Shown: piece after piece, positions 9,849 to 17,646 of the stretch
How positions within the stretch are numbered: position 1 is the first letter of the stretch
Layout of the letters: the number at the start of each line of letters is the position of its first letter
Assembly: GCA_030064835.1 (NCBI GenBank)
Contig: JASJEE010000053.1
Location: 1-40,120 of the forward strand
Length of the DNA: 40,120 bases
Reading direction: 5' to 3'
Source: Microcoleaceae cyanobacterium MO_207.B10
Lineage (GTDB): Bacteria; Cyanobacteriota; Cyanobacteriia; Cyanobacteriales; Microcoleaceae
The notes under the pieces: generated by a model
Databases searched by the model: none
Told to the model about the DNA's origin: nothing
The model's input: the letters and a program-made list of their open reading frames with translations, nothing else
Position numbers and translations under genes: made by a program

Positions 9849-10436
9849 ATGTCAAACAAAATTTCTCCTGAAGAATTTTATGATAATCATGCTACCAAGT
9901 ATGACGATATAATAAAGACGCCTAAGTCGAATGTACAGTATCTAAATGAAGCCGTTAAAATCTTTCATCAATATAATCACTATCAAGGCAGTATTTTAGA
10001 TATTGGTTGTGGAACTGGACTTCTCAGTGAATTATTACAGGGAGATTTTGAATATACAGGTATTGATATTTCAGCTAAGATGCTAGATTATGCAGCTAAA
10101 AGGGGTTATAAAACTATCCACAAACCGATAGAAAAGGCTTTAGCTGAAATTGATTCCCACTCCTACGACTTTGTTTTTTGTTTGGCTTCATTGTATTTTA
10201 TTGAAGATGCTCAATTGGTGTTTGAGCAGATTTATCGAATAGCTCGTAAAACTATTTTAATTACTTTAATTGAAGCAACAGACGAATATATTAAAAACCA
10301 TATTATTCGAGTTTACGACCATTCAAAAATGGTAATTAAAAATGCTGTAGAAGATTATTTTATTATTGCTTGGAGTTCCCCAACTACAGGTATTCCTATC
10401 CAAACTCGCATGGTCTACATTGAGCAAAAAAATTAG
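9849..10436 (+). CDS. Class I SAM-dependent methyltransferase, tandem copy 1
   Basis: A 195-aa soluble methyltransferase. Motif I ILDIGCGTG (49-57) binds S-adenosylmethionine, and Asp73 in YTGIDIS is the expected acidic residue for the ribose. The region VFCLASLYFIEDAQ (motif IV position) is followed by IARKTILI. It is the first of three adjacent paralogues of identical length. The fold class is clear, but the methyl acceptor cannot be read from sequence. The leader GTAAATTTTGAACTAGAAACT before ATG resembles the leaders of copies 2 and 3, so the duplicated unit included the 5' region. No strong ribosome-binding site is visible. Confidence 0.9.
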   Translation: MSNKISPEEFYDNHATKYDDIIKTPKSNVQYLNEAVKIFHQYNHYQGSILDIGCGTGLLSELLQGDFEYTGIDISAKMLDYAAKRGYKTIHKPIEKALAEIDSHSYDFVFCLASLYFIEDAQLVFEQIYRIARKTILITLIEATDEYIKNHIIRVYDHSKMVIKNAVEDYFIIAWSSPTTGIPIQTRMVYIEQKN

Positions 10437-10529
10437 GGTAATTGGTTAATAGGATTTAATATTTAATGTTGCCTATCGATCATATTATACGGGATGGTAA
10501 ATATAAGTTATTTTTGAACTATAAAATTT

Positions 10530-11117
10530 ATGCTAAATAAAATTTCCCCTGAAGAGTTTTATGATAATTTAGCTGCCAATTATGATGATGTACTAAAAGA
10601 CCCAAAGTGTAATGTACAGCATCTAAATGAGGCAGCTAAAATATTTAATCAATATAATTACCATCAAGGTAGTGTTTTAGATATTGGTTGTGGTACAGGT
10701 TTTCTTAGTGAATTATTACAGGGAAATTTTGAATATACAGGAATTGATATTTCTAGTAAAATCCTAGATTATGCCGCTCAAAGAGGATACAAAACTATCC
10801 ATAAATCAATTGAAACAGCTTTGTCTGAAATTGATAATAAATCCTACGATTTTGTTTTTTGTTTGGGAGCATTGTTATTTGTTGAAGATGCTCAAACAGC
10901 TATAGAGCATATTTATCGAATTGCTCGTAAAGCTATTTTAATAAGTCTTGATGAGACAACCGAGGAATATATTAAAAATTTTGCTGTGCCAGTTTACGAC
11001 CATTCAAAAATAGTAATTGAAAATGCCATTGAAGATTATTTTATTATTGGTTGGACTTCTCCAACTACAGGTATTTCTATCCAAACTCGCATGATTTATA
11101 TTGAGCAAAAAAACTAA
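10530..11117 (+). CDS. Class I SAM-dependent methyltransferase, tandem copy 2
   Basis: A 195-aa paralogue of its two neighbours, starting 681 bases after copy 1. Motif I VLDIGCGTG and the acidic GIDIS motif are intact. The variable segment after motif III reads CLGALLFVEDAQ, unlike CLASLYFIEDAQ in copy 1 and CLSSLHCVEDAQ in copy 3. Since that segment often lines the acceptor pocket in this fold, the copies may differ in substrate (inference). The ATG follows TTTTTGAACTATAAAATTT, close to the leader of copy 3. The C-terminus TTGISIQTRMIYIEQKN is nearly invariant among the three. Confidence 0.9.
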   Translation: MLNKISPEEFYDNLAANYDDVLKDPKCNVQHLNEAAKIFNQYNYHQGSVLDIGCGTGFLSELLQGNFEYTGIDISSKILDYAAQRGYKTIHKSIETALSEIDNKSYDFVFCLGALLFVEDAQTAIEHIYRIARKAILISLDETTEEYIKNFAVPVYDHSKIVIENAIEDYFIIGWTSPTTGISIQTRMIYIEQKN

Positions 11118-11207
11118 GGTAATAGTTGACTAAGATTAACATTTAATATTGCTTATTAATTGTATAAAACGGGATAGTAAACACAAGTCATTTTTGAACT
11201 ATAAGTT

Positions 11208-11795
11208 ATGGTAAATAAAATTTCTGCTGAAGAATTTTATAACAATTTTGCTGCTAACTATGATGATGTCTTAAAAGACCCCAAGTGTAATGCACAGCAC
11301 GTCCATGAGGCCGCTAAAATATTTCATCAATATAATTACCATCAAGGTAGTATTTTAGATATTGGTTGTGGCACAGGTTTTCTGAGTCAATTATTGCAGG
11401 GAGATTTTGAATATACAGGTATTGATATTTCAGCTAATATGCTGGAATATGCAGCTAAAAGAGGTTACCAAACTATCCATAAACCAATAGAAAAGGCTTT
11501 ACCTGAAATTGATACTCAATCTTACGATTTTGTTTTTTGTTTAAGTTCATTGCATTGTGTTGAAGATGCTCAAACAGCAATGGATCATCTTCATCGAATT
11601 GCTCGTAAAACTATTTTAATTAGTATTGATGAAGCGACAGAGGAATATATTAAAAATTTTGTTGTGCCAGTTTATGAGCATTCAAAAATTGTAATTGAAA
11701 ATGCTGTAGAAGATTATTTGATATTAGGTTGGACTTCTCCAACTACAGGTATTCCTATCCGAACTCGTATGATTTATATTGAGCAAAAAAACTAA
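11208..11795 (+). CDS. Class I SAM-dependent methyltransferase, tandem copy 3
   Basis: A 195-aa paralogue starting 678 bases after copy 2. All SAM-binding motifs are intact (ILDIGCGTG; GIDISANML). The leader TTTTTGAACTATAAGTT before ATG matches copy 2, which suggests that copies 2 and 3 share the most recent common unit. Its TAA stop (11793-11795) overlaps the left 8-bp target duplication of a MITE, so the element landed exactly at the end of this gene. As with the other copies, the acceptor is unknown. Confidence 0.9.
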   Translation: MVNKISAEEFYNNFAANYDDVLKDPKCNAQHVHEAAKIFHQYNYHQGSILDIGCGTGFLSQLLQGDFEYTGIDISANMLEYAAKRGYQTIHKPIEKALPEIDTQSYDFVFCLSSLHCVEDAQTAMDHLHRIARKTILISIDEATEEYIKNFVVPVYEHSKIVIENAVEDYLILGWTSPTTGIPIRTRMIYIEQKN

Positions 11796-11801
11796 ATTTA
11801 A

Positions 11802-11912
11802 GGGGTTGCACATTAAAGAATGATAATAAATTTTTAACTGTAGATATATTGAGGAAATAATTATCCAAAAATATTTACTTTCGGATTACATCATTCCTGA
11901 TTGTGCAACGCC
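11802..11912. mobile_element. MITE with GGNGTTGCACA TIRs and 8-bp TSD
   Basis: A 111-bp non-coding element. The left end GGGGTTGCACATTAAAGAAT is mirrored by a right end whose reverse complement is GGCGTTGCACAATCAGGAAT, with TGAT next on both. Perfect direct repeats AAATTTAA flank it (11794-11801 and 11913-11920). It shares ends with the element at 36704-36846. Confidence 0.85.
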
Positions 11913-12011
11913 AAATTTAATTATAAATAAGTAGTGATGATTTATAGTTTACCTCCTGAGAATGAGAAAGGTATACTGAGCAATATCACTACTTTTAAAA
12001 AATTTCTTTAC

Positions 12012-12158
12012 TTAAAAAACAAAAGGCAATATAGAAGTTGGGGCGGGTATCATTTCAGCACCTCGCAAGTCTAATAATTGCACAAGAATTAAATAGGCGA
12101 TCGCCAAACCTATAGAAATTACCCCAGTAATAATAGCCACAATTTTTCCACGATCCAT
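12012..12158 (-). CDS. 48-aa single-helix membrane protein
   Basis: A small gene on the minus strand with ATG at 12158 and TAA at 12012. The ribosome-binding site AGGAG lies about 9 bases before the ATG (AGGAGTAAAAAATTATG). The protein begins MDRGKIVAIITGVISIGLAI, continues AYLILVQLLDLRG and ends EMIPAPTSILPFVF. One transmembrane helix spans about residues 5-28, with a charged start and a Pro-rich tail. A HIP1 octamer GCGATCGC lies inside the gene (12097-12104). It looks like a conserved small cyanobacterial membrane protein, but it is not one of the photosystem or cytochrome b6f small subunits I can name. Function unknown. Confidence 0.7.
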   Translation of the reverse strand: MDRGKIVAIITGVISIGLAIAYLILVQLLDLRGAEMIPAPTSILPFVF

Positions 12159-12206
12159 AATTTTTTACTCCTGAAATTATATAATAATCAAAAAAATTAG
12201 CTGTTT

Positions 12207-12754
12207 GTAGGTTGGGTTGTTCCCGTTAGGGTTGCGCAGCATGGAACGAAACCCAACAAATCCGATTTTTCATAAATATCTATTGTTAAAACATAAGATT
12301 CCTTGTAAAAATCGGGTTTCTTTGCGTAAGTTATATGTATGTTGGGTTGCACTATCGCTTAACCCAACCTACTAAACTTATATAATAATCAAAAAAATTA
12401 ACTTTTTGTAGGTTGGGTTGAGGAACCCGAAACCCAACAAATCCGATTTTTCGGAAATATCTATTGTTAAAACATCAGATTCCTTGTAAAAATCGGGTTT
12501 CTTTGCGTCAGTTATATGTATGTTGGGTTGCACTATCGCTTAACCCAACCTACTAGACTTATATAATAATCAAAAAAATTAGCTGTTTGTAGGTTGGGTT
12601 GTTCCCGTTAGGGTTGCGCAGCATGGAACGAAACACAACAAATCCGATTTTTCGTAAATGTCTATTGTTAAAACATAAGATTCCTTGTAAAAACTGGGTT
12701 TCTTTGCGTAAGTTATATGTATGTTGGGTTGCGCTACCGCTTAACCCAACCTAC
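12207..12754. repeat. Three tandem GTAGGTTGGGTT...AACCCAACCTAC units
   Basis: Three units lie head to tail at 12207-12372, 12408-12553 and 12589-12754. Each begins GTAGGTTGGGTTG and ends with the inverted AACCCAACCTAC, and they are joined by a conserved 35-bp AT-rich spacer (TATAATAATCAAAAAAATTA). Unit 2 lacks the TTCCCGTTAGGGTTGCGCAG segment found in units 1 and 3. A partial relative lies at 40082-40113. The units can fold end to end into long hairpins. No protein is encoded. They account for nearly the whole gap between the 48-aa gene and the pseudouridine synthase gene. Confidence 0.88.
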
Positions 12755-12806
12755 AATATTATAACTTTACCAATCAATACTTTTGAGTTTTGACTTTTGA
12801 CTTTCT

Positions 12807-13751
12807 TTAGCCAGAACGTCTACGCAAAACCTCAACCAAAGTCAGAAAATCTTCTGGCAAAGGAGCGATCGCCTCAACCAACTCTCCAGAAACAGGATGT
12901 TGTAACTCTAGTCGCCAAGCATGAAGAGCTTGACCATTTAAGTTCACTCCCACCGAACGACCCTTCCCATAAATAGTATCCCCCACAATAGGATAACCCA
13001 TTTTAGCACTGTGAACCCGAATTTGATGAGTCCGCCCAGTCTCCAACCGAAACAACATCATGGAAAAATTTCCCAAACGTTCCTTAACTTCCCAATGAGT
13101 AACAGCAACTTTTCCTCCTCTTTCCACCGGTGTCACTGCCATTTTTTTGCGGTCTATGCGATGACGACCAATAGGTAAGTCTATTGTACCACTATCTGTT
13201 TGCGGACTACCATAAACCACTCCTAAATATTCCCGCCTCGCCGTTTTTGCCTGCAACTGTGCTTGCAAATGTTGATAAGCTTGGTCTGTTTTTGCCACCA
13301 TTATCGCGCCAGTCGTATCCTTATCCAACCGATGCACAATACCAGGTCGTTGGACTCCCCCAATACCCGCTAAAGAGTCACAATGAGCTAAAAGTGCATT
13401 AACTAAAGTACCCTCAGAATGTCCGGGTGCTGGATGTACGACTAAACCTGCTGGTTTATTGATAATTAATAAAGCATCATCTTCATAGAGAATATCTAAA
13501 GGAATATCATTAGCTTCTATTTCTAAAGGTACTGGAGGTGGAATAGTTAAAATAATTTTATCGCCCTTTTGTACTGTCGCTTTTTTAGAAGTGCAGAGTT
13601 GATCATTTACTTTCACATTACCTTGGGAGATTAACTTTTGGATATGCGATCGCGATAAATCTAGCATTTTTTGAGACAGCCAAATATCCAAACGTTGAGT
13701 TATTTCATCCCCACTATTCACCTCTAAAATAATTGAACCTTCATCAGTCAT
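12807..13751 (-). CDS. rluD: Large-subunit rRNA pseudouridine synthase, RluA/RluD family
   Basis: A 314-aa enzyme that isomerises uridine to pseudouridine in RNA. An S4 RNA-binding domain occupies about residues 18-65 (DIWLSQKMLDLSRSHIQKLI; VKVNDQLCTSKKATVQKGD). The catalytic domain has the signature GIVHRLDKDTTG with catalytic Asp143, and ends with the family motif RTHQIRVHSAKMGYPIVGD. Length and S4 domain fit RluD, which modifies the helix 69 region of 23S rRNA. RluC has the same architecture, so the exact site is inferred. The gene stands alone on the minus strand. Two HIP1 octamers lie within or near it (13646-13653 and about 12865). Confidence 0.9.
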   Translation of the reverse strand: MTDEGSIILEVNSGDEITQRLDIWLSQKMLDLSRSHIQKLISQGNVKVNDQLCTSKKATVQKGDKIILTIPPPVPLEIEANDIPLDILYEDDALLIINKPAGLVVHPAPGHSEGTLVNALLAHCDSLAGIGGVQRPGIVHRLDKDTTGAIMVAKTDQAYQHLQAQLQAKTARREYLGVVYGSPQTDSGTIDLPIGRHRIDRKKMAVTPVERGGKVAVTHWEVKERLGNFSMMLFRLETGRTHQIRVHSAKMGYPIVGDTIYGKGRSVGVNLNGQALHAWRLELQHPVSGELVEAIAPLPEDFLTLVEVLRRRSG

Positions 13752-13971
13752 AATTTATAAAAATTGTTTGTGAAATTACCACTCTATCTAATCTACGCTC
13801 TAGTATAAGATATAGCAGTCCAAGCAAAGGGCGCGGACATTTATAAATGCTCAAACTCAGTCAGGAATTACTTCTGACTTATGTACGAGGGAATGGCCAT
13901 TCGCCCCTACGACTTCTGACTTGCGCGTAGCGCTATAACTAGACCTCTTGCAAAAGTGAAAATTAAGTAAA
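13752..13971. other. Intergenic with imperfect 28-bp palindrome
   Basis: Non-coding. At 13883-13910 is an imperfect palindrome, GTACGAGGGAATGG followed by CCATTCGCCCCTAC, a member of the dispersed 28-bp family. No terminator or promoter is convincing. Confidence 0.5.
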
Positions 13972-14063
13972 CAGGACTTACAAAAAATATCGAATTATAC
14001 ATAATCTGTAGGGGCGATTGGCCAATCGCCCCTACTAGATATAGCGGTTATGCGTAAGTCCTG
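13972..14063. mobile_element. 92-bp MITE with CAGGACTTAC TIRs and 5-bp TSD
   Basis: Ends CAGGACTTAC (13972-13981) and GTAAGTCCTG (14054-14063) are perfect 10-bp inverted repeats. GTAAA stands directly outside both ends (13967-13971 and 14064-14068), a 5-bp target duplication. The core holds a perfect 28-bp palindrome (14008-14035; arms GTAGGGGCGATTGG and CCAATCGCCCCTAC). Confidence 0.85.
14008..14035. repeat. Perfect 28-bp palindrome inside a MITE
   Basis: Arms GTAGGGGCGATTGG and CCAATCGCCCCTAC pair with no mismatch. It is the core of the 92-bp MITE. Confidence 0.9.
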
Positions 14064-14177
14064 GTAAATTACTGTACAGAAATAATCAGTTTTTCTGACT
14101 TTTGACTTTTGAATTAATTCTGCAAGAAGTCCACTAAATATTAAATATATTAGCCAAGAGAGCTACTGATTTAGAGA

Positions 14178-14702
14178 ATGAAACATACTCTTTCTGTATT
14201 AGTTGAAGACGAAGCGGGAGTTTTGACCCGCATTGCTGGTTTATTTGCCCGTCGTGGTTTTAATATTGAAAGTCTGGCAGTTGGCCCAGCAGAACAAACT
14301 GGTGTTTCTCGAATTACAATGGTAGTACCAGGGGACGATCAGATTATTGAACAGTTGACCAAACAACTATATAAATTGGTTAATGTTTTGAAAGTACAGG
14401 ATATTACAGCTATTCCGTGTGTAGAACGAGAATTAATGTTACTCAAGATTAATGCTACTACAGCTATGCGCTCCGAAGTGATCGAAATTGCAACTATTTT
14501 TCGGGCGCGGGTAGTAGATGTAGGTGACGACTCACTAACTATTGAAGTAGTAGGAGACCCAGGAAAAATGGTAGCTATTGTCCAAATGCTTGCTAAATAC
14601 GGTATCCGTGAAATTGCTAGAACAGGAAAAATAGCTCTAACTCGTGAGTCTGGAGTTAATACTGAGTTCTTGAAACTGAGAGCATTAGAAGCAAAAATGT
14701 AA
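14178..14702 (+). CDS. ilvN: Acetolactate synthase small (regulatory) subunit
   Basis: A 174-aa regulatory subunit of acetolactate (acetohydroxyacid) synthase, the first common step of valine, leucine and isoleucine synthesis. The N-terminal ACT domain is clear: [20 protein letters not shown], then [20 protein letters not shown] and GVSRITMVV. It binds valine for feedback inhibition in characterised homologues. The C-terminal half ([32 protein letters not shown]-like, [15 protein letters not shown]) matches the second domain that activates the catalytic subunit. The catalytic subunit gene is not adjacent, as is usual in cyanobacteria. It is also called ilvH. No clear ribosome-binding site is seen. 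A strong intrinsic terminator lies about 180 bases downstream. Confidence 0.95.
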   Translation: MKHTLSVLVEDEAGVLTRIAGLFARRGFNIESLAVGPAEQTGVSRITMVVPGDDQIIEQLTKQLYKLVNVLKVQDITAIPCVERELMLLKINATTAMRSEVIEIATIFRARVVDVGDDSLTIEVVGDPGKMVAIVQMLAKYGIREIARTGKIALTRESGVNTEFLKLRALEAKM

Positions 14703-14884
14703 GTTTTTTTTTGGCTCTTAATTAGTAGAGGGGTAATTATCTAGGATTCGGAAATAGTAACTTGGGCTTTTTATTTGAGTTAAACACCTACTGTTTCTAT
14801 TCCTAAAAATCTAAAGACAATTCTAATCTCCTGAATTTATATTTGCCCTAAAATCAACTAATCCTCAATATTATATATATTTTC

Positions 14885-14934
14885 AGCAATTACTCTTCTT
14901 TGAGAAGGATTCTATCAGAGTAATTGCTTTTTTT
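14885..14934 (+). terminator. Rho-independent terminator
   Basis: A perfect 12-bp stem, AGCAATTACTCT (14885-14896) pairing with AGAGTAATTGCT (14917-14928), is followed by a run of seven T's. It points with the acetolactate synthase subunit gene, whose stop is about 180 bases upstream, so it probably ends that transcript. Confidence 0.85.
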
Positions 14935-15424
14935 ATGTTTAAATATTCAAATCTTTAAACTATGAGTTTTTGTTTTTAAATTATTAAAGATAATCAAATA
15001 ATATCCGTTGTTACCCACCACATTAAATCCGATTAATATTTACAGCAAATTTCTGATAAATGATAAAAACATTGTAGTGCGGGCATATTGCCCTGGGGTT
15101 ACCTCATAAAAATGGGAAGCACTGTATTTATATTGTAAACATATAAAAACCCTAATTCGTGTTTTTGCTTAATACAAAAAACGTAATTTTAGCATTTTAA
15201 ATTATCCTTCCGGAACTCTACAAACAGCAAAGAAGAAGTTTACAGTAGGGATAAAAAAAAAATAAATCTAGTATGAAAACAAAAATAAAACTTCAAAAAA
15301 TAACCCTGAATCATAAAGATTGACTTCAGCAGTCAAACAGATATTTAGACAAATAAAACCAGAGAATCCCAAATAAACAATCCCTAACTAATCAATTACT
15401 ATCATTAAAACTTAAACAAAAACC
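14935..15424. other. Intergenic, leader of the CAP-RTX gene
   Basis: About 490 AT-rich bases. The only local structure noticed is a GGGCATATTGCCC hairpin (15080-15092). The sequence before ATG at 15425 (CTTAAACAAAAACC) has no Shine-Dalgarno motif. No small gene is evident. Confidence 0.4.
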
Positions 15425-17155
15425 ATGGCACAACCAACAGCACAAGACCAATTAATGCTCGAACTGATCAACCGCGCTCGCCTCGATCCAGACGCCGAGG
15501 CAAACCGTTATGATGCAAATCTTTATGAAAACAACATTGCAGACCTAAACGAAGGACTCTCTCCAGGCACAATTTCCAACACTTCCAAACAACCTCTAGC
15601 ATTCAACCTCGACCTAAATGATGCTGCCAAAGCTCATAGTCAGTGGATGCTAGATACCGACACCTTCAGTCACACAGGAGCAGGTGGCACAGACTCTGAA
15701 CAACGGATGCAAAATGCTGGATATCAGTTTACAGGTTCTTGGGGTAATGGGGAAAACATTGGTTACAAAGGAATAACTCCGCCAGTCATCCCCAACCTTA
15801 CTAACTATGTAAAAACTCTCCACGAAAACCTATTCATCGATGCAGGTATTTCAGGTAGAGGTCATCGTGTCAATATAATGAAAGAGAAATTCCAAGAAAT
15901 TGGCATTTCTTCTTTGCAGGGAGAATTTACAAGTGATGGCCAAACCTTCAATTCTGTAATCACTACCCAAGATTTTGCCTATAGCGACGCTCAAAGCCAA
16001 TTTTTAACTGGTGTTACCTATACCGATGCAGTTACCACTGATAACTTCTACACTGTAGGGGAAGGAATTGGCGGAATCACAGTTCAAGCTGTTGATACCA
16101 ATAATGCTTCTAATATTTTCACCACTGAAACTTGGGGTTCTGGCGGTTATAGCTTGGAATTGCCCGCAGGTACTTACGATGTCACATTCTCTGACAATTA
16201 TGGCAATACAGATAGCTCTCAAGTCACCATTAGTTCAAAAAATATCAAACTAGACTTGAAAAGCAACCAATTTATCGGCGGACCAACAATGTCTGATGAT
16301 AACCTGACAATGAGTCCTGGTGCCGATAATATTAAAGCGCTATTAGGTAATGATAGCGTCAATGGAGGTGACGGCAACGACACTATTGGTGGGGGAGAAG
16401 GTAACGACACTCTCAATGGTGACGGTGGCAATGACTCATTAACTGGATGGATCGGTGACGATCTAATTAATGGCGGTATCGGTAACGATATTCTCCAAGG
16501 TGGCGATGGTTTAGATACCCTTAATGGTGGAGAGAACGCTGATACCCTCAAAGGCGGAAATGATGCTGACGAACTCAATGGTGATGGAGGCGATGACTTC
16601 CTACGAGGACAAGCTGGCAATGATTCCCTCAACGGTGGTGAAGGCAATGATACTGCAGGAGGTGGTGCTGGCAACGATGTTATTAATGGTGAAGTTGGTA
16701 ATGACTCTCTGACTGGTTGGTTAGGTAATGATAGTCTCACTGGTGGTCTTGGTAATGATATTTTGCAAGGGGGTGATGGCAACGATACTCTCGAAGGTGT
16801 GGCTATTAATTTGTCAAATCCACAACCAGGCAATGGAGAAATTGATACTCTCATTGGTGGTGCTGGTGCAGATAGATTTATTCTAGGACATCAGTGGGGC
16901 TCTTTTGTTCCCTCAATCGGTGTCTACTACGACGACCAAGGAAATAACGATTACGCTTTAATTAAAACTTTCAACAGTGCTGAGGGGGATAATATTGAGC
17001 TGTATAATCAGGCTTCTGACTATACATTACAGGAAAACGTTGCTGGTTTGCCTGCCGGAACTGCTATCTACAGTAATAGTGGTAGCGAACTAATTGCTGT
17101 TGTTGACGGTGTAACAGGTATGGATTTGACTAGTAGTGAATTCTCTTTTGTATAG
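15425..17155 (+). CDS. CAP-domain protein with RTX calcium-binding repeats
   Basis: A 576-aa, probably secreted protein with three parts. Residues about 10-180 form a CAP/SCP domain (LMLELINRARLDPDAEAN; His71 in AKAHSQWM; His83 in FSHTG; NGENIGYKG; GRGHRVNIM), whose two histidines fit the conserved CAP cavity. A beta-sandwich-like segment follows (about 190-285). Residues about 300-460 are hemolysin-type nonapeptide repeats (GGxGNDxL pattern) that bind calcium in known RTX proteins. The last ~105 residues, from EIDTLIGGAGADRFILG to the end, are shared with the next gene and may carry the type I secretion signal. No N-terminal signal peptide is present, consistent with type I export. CAP domains in bacteria have varied roles, so no activity is assigned. 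The second RTX gene and an ABC exporter follow. Confidence 0.88.
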   Translation: MAQPTAQDQLMLELINRARLDPDAEANRYDANLYENNIADLNEGLSPGTISNTSKQPLAFNLDLNDAAKAHSQWMLDTDTFSHTGAGGTDSEQRMQNAGYQFTGSWGNGENIGYKGITPPVIPNLTNYVKTLHENLFIDAGISGRGHRVNIMKEKFQEIGISSLQGEFTSDGQTFNSVITTQDFAYSDAQSQFLTGVTYTDAVTTDNFYTVGEGIGGITVQAVDTNNASNIFTTETWGSGGYSLELPAGTYDVTFSDNYGNTDSSQVTISSKNIKLDLKSNQFIGGPTMSDDNLTMSPGADNIKALLGNDSVNGGDGNDTIGGGEGNDTLNGDGGNDSLTGWIGDDLINGGIGNDILQGGDGLDTLNGGENADTLKGGNDADELNGDGGDDFLRGQAGNDSLNGGEGNDTAGGGAGNDVINGEVGNDSLTGWLGNDSLTGGLGNDILQGGDGNDTLEGVAINLSNPQPGNGEIDTLIGGAGADRFILGHQWGSFVPSIGVYYDDQGNNDYALIKTFNSAEGDNIELYNQASDYTLQENVAGLPAGTAIYSNSGSELIAVVDGVTGMDLTSSEFSFV

Positions 17156-17646
17156 TCTTTGGTTTCTTTCCTAGTTCTTAGGGCGGTATCGAAAATCGAT
17201 CGCTTATTGGTATGTATTTAACTTTTCCGGCAATCCATAATTGCGAGATGATTTTATCAGAGAGCAGAAACCATAATCCCCGTGTCTGGTGTGTCTGTTG
17301 TGTCAGCCGAAATCATCCCAGAATTCAGCAACGCCAACTTTTCCATATATACCGCCCCTAATATTTTTTTCTGTTCGTACAAATTAATAAAATTGACAGT
17401 AAATAAAAATTAGTTTAGATTTTTTTATAAATATTAGAAAAAAGGGATAAGGAGGAAGATGTAGGATTTTTACGATCTCAGTTAAGAATTTATTCAGTAA
17501 ATTGCTGGCTTTGATCAGAGAAAAACACAAATAAACTTTATATTATAACAATTAAAATTTTAACTGTTAACCCATCAAAAAAATCCGGACTTTTGCTTAA
17601 AGTCTCGATAGTTTGTAACAGCAGTTAATTTATTAGGAAACAAAAA
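17156..17646. other. Intergenic with MITE
   Basis: About 490 bases between the two RTX genes. A 107-bp MITE (17229-17335) starts 74 bases after the upstream stop codon. The rest is AT-rich leader sequence for the second RTX gene and shows no gene. Confidence 0.5.
17229..17335 (-). mobile_element. MITE with GGCGTTGC-type end and flanking repeat
   Basis: A 107-bp element flanked by AACTTTTCC on both sides (17220-17228 and 17336-17344). Read on the minus strand it starts GGCGTTGCTGAATTCTGGGA; the other end reads inward GGCAATCCATAATTGCGAGA, with TGATTT next in both. A related copy in the opposite orientation lies at 21394-21499, sharing GACACACCAGACACGGGGAT. Confidence 0.85.

Noticed and set aside
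12599-12793. 64-codon frame over the third GTAGGTTGGGTT unit
   Set aside because: It runs through a non-coding tandem repeat, and the shortened copy 2 would not encode the same peptide.
16219-16854. Long minus-strand frame opposite the RTX repeats of the CAP-RTX gene
   Set aside because: It is Ser/Pro/Leu monotony (SLPSPPxxVSLPSPP) created by reading the RTX repeats backwards; the sense strand has clear domains.
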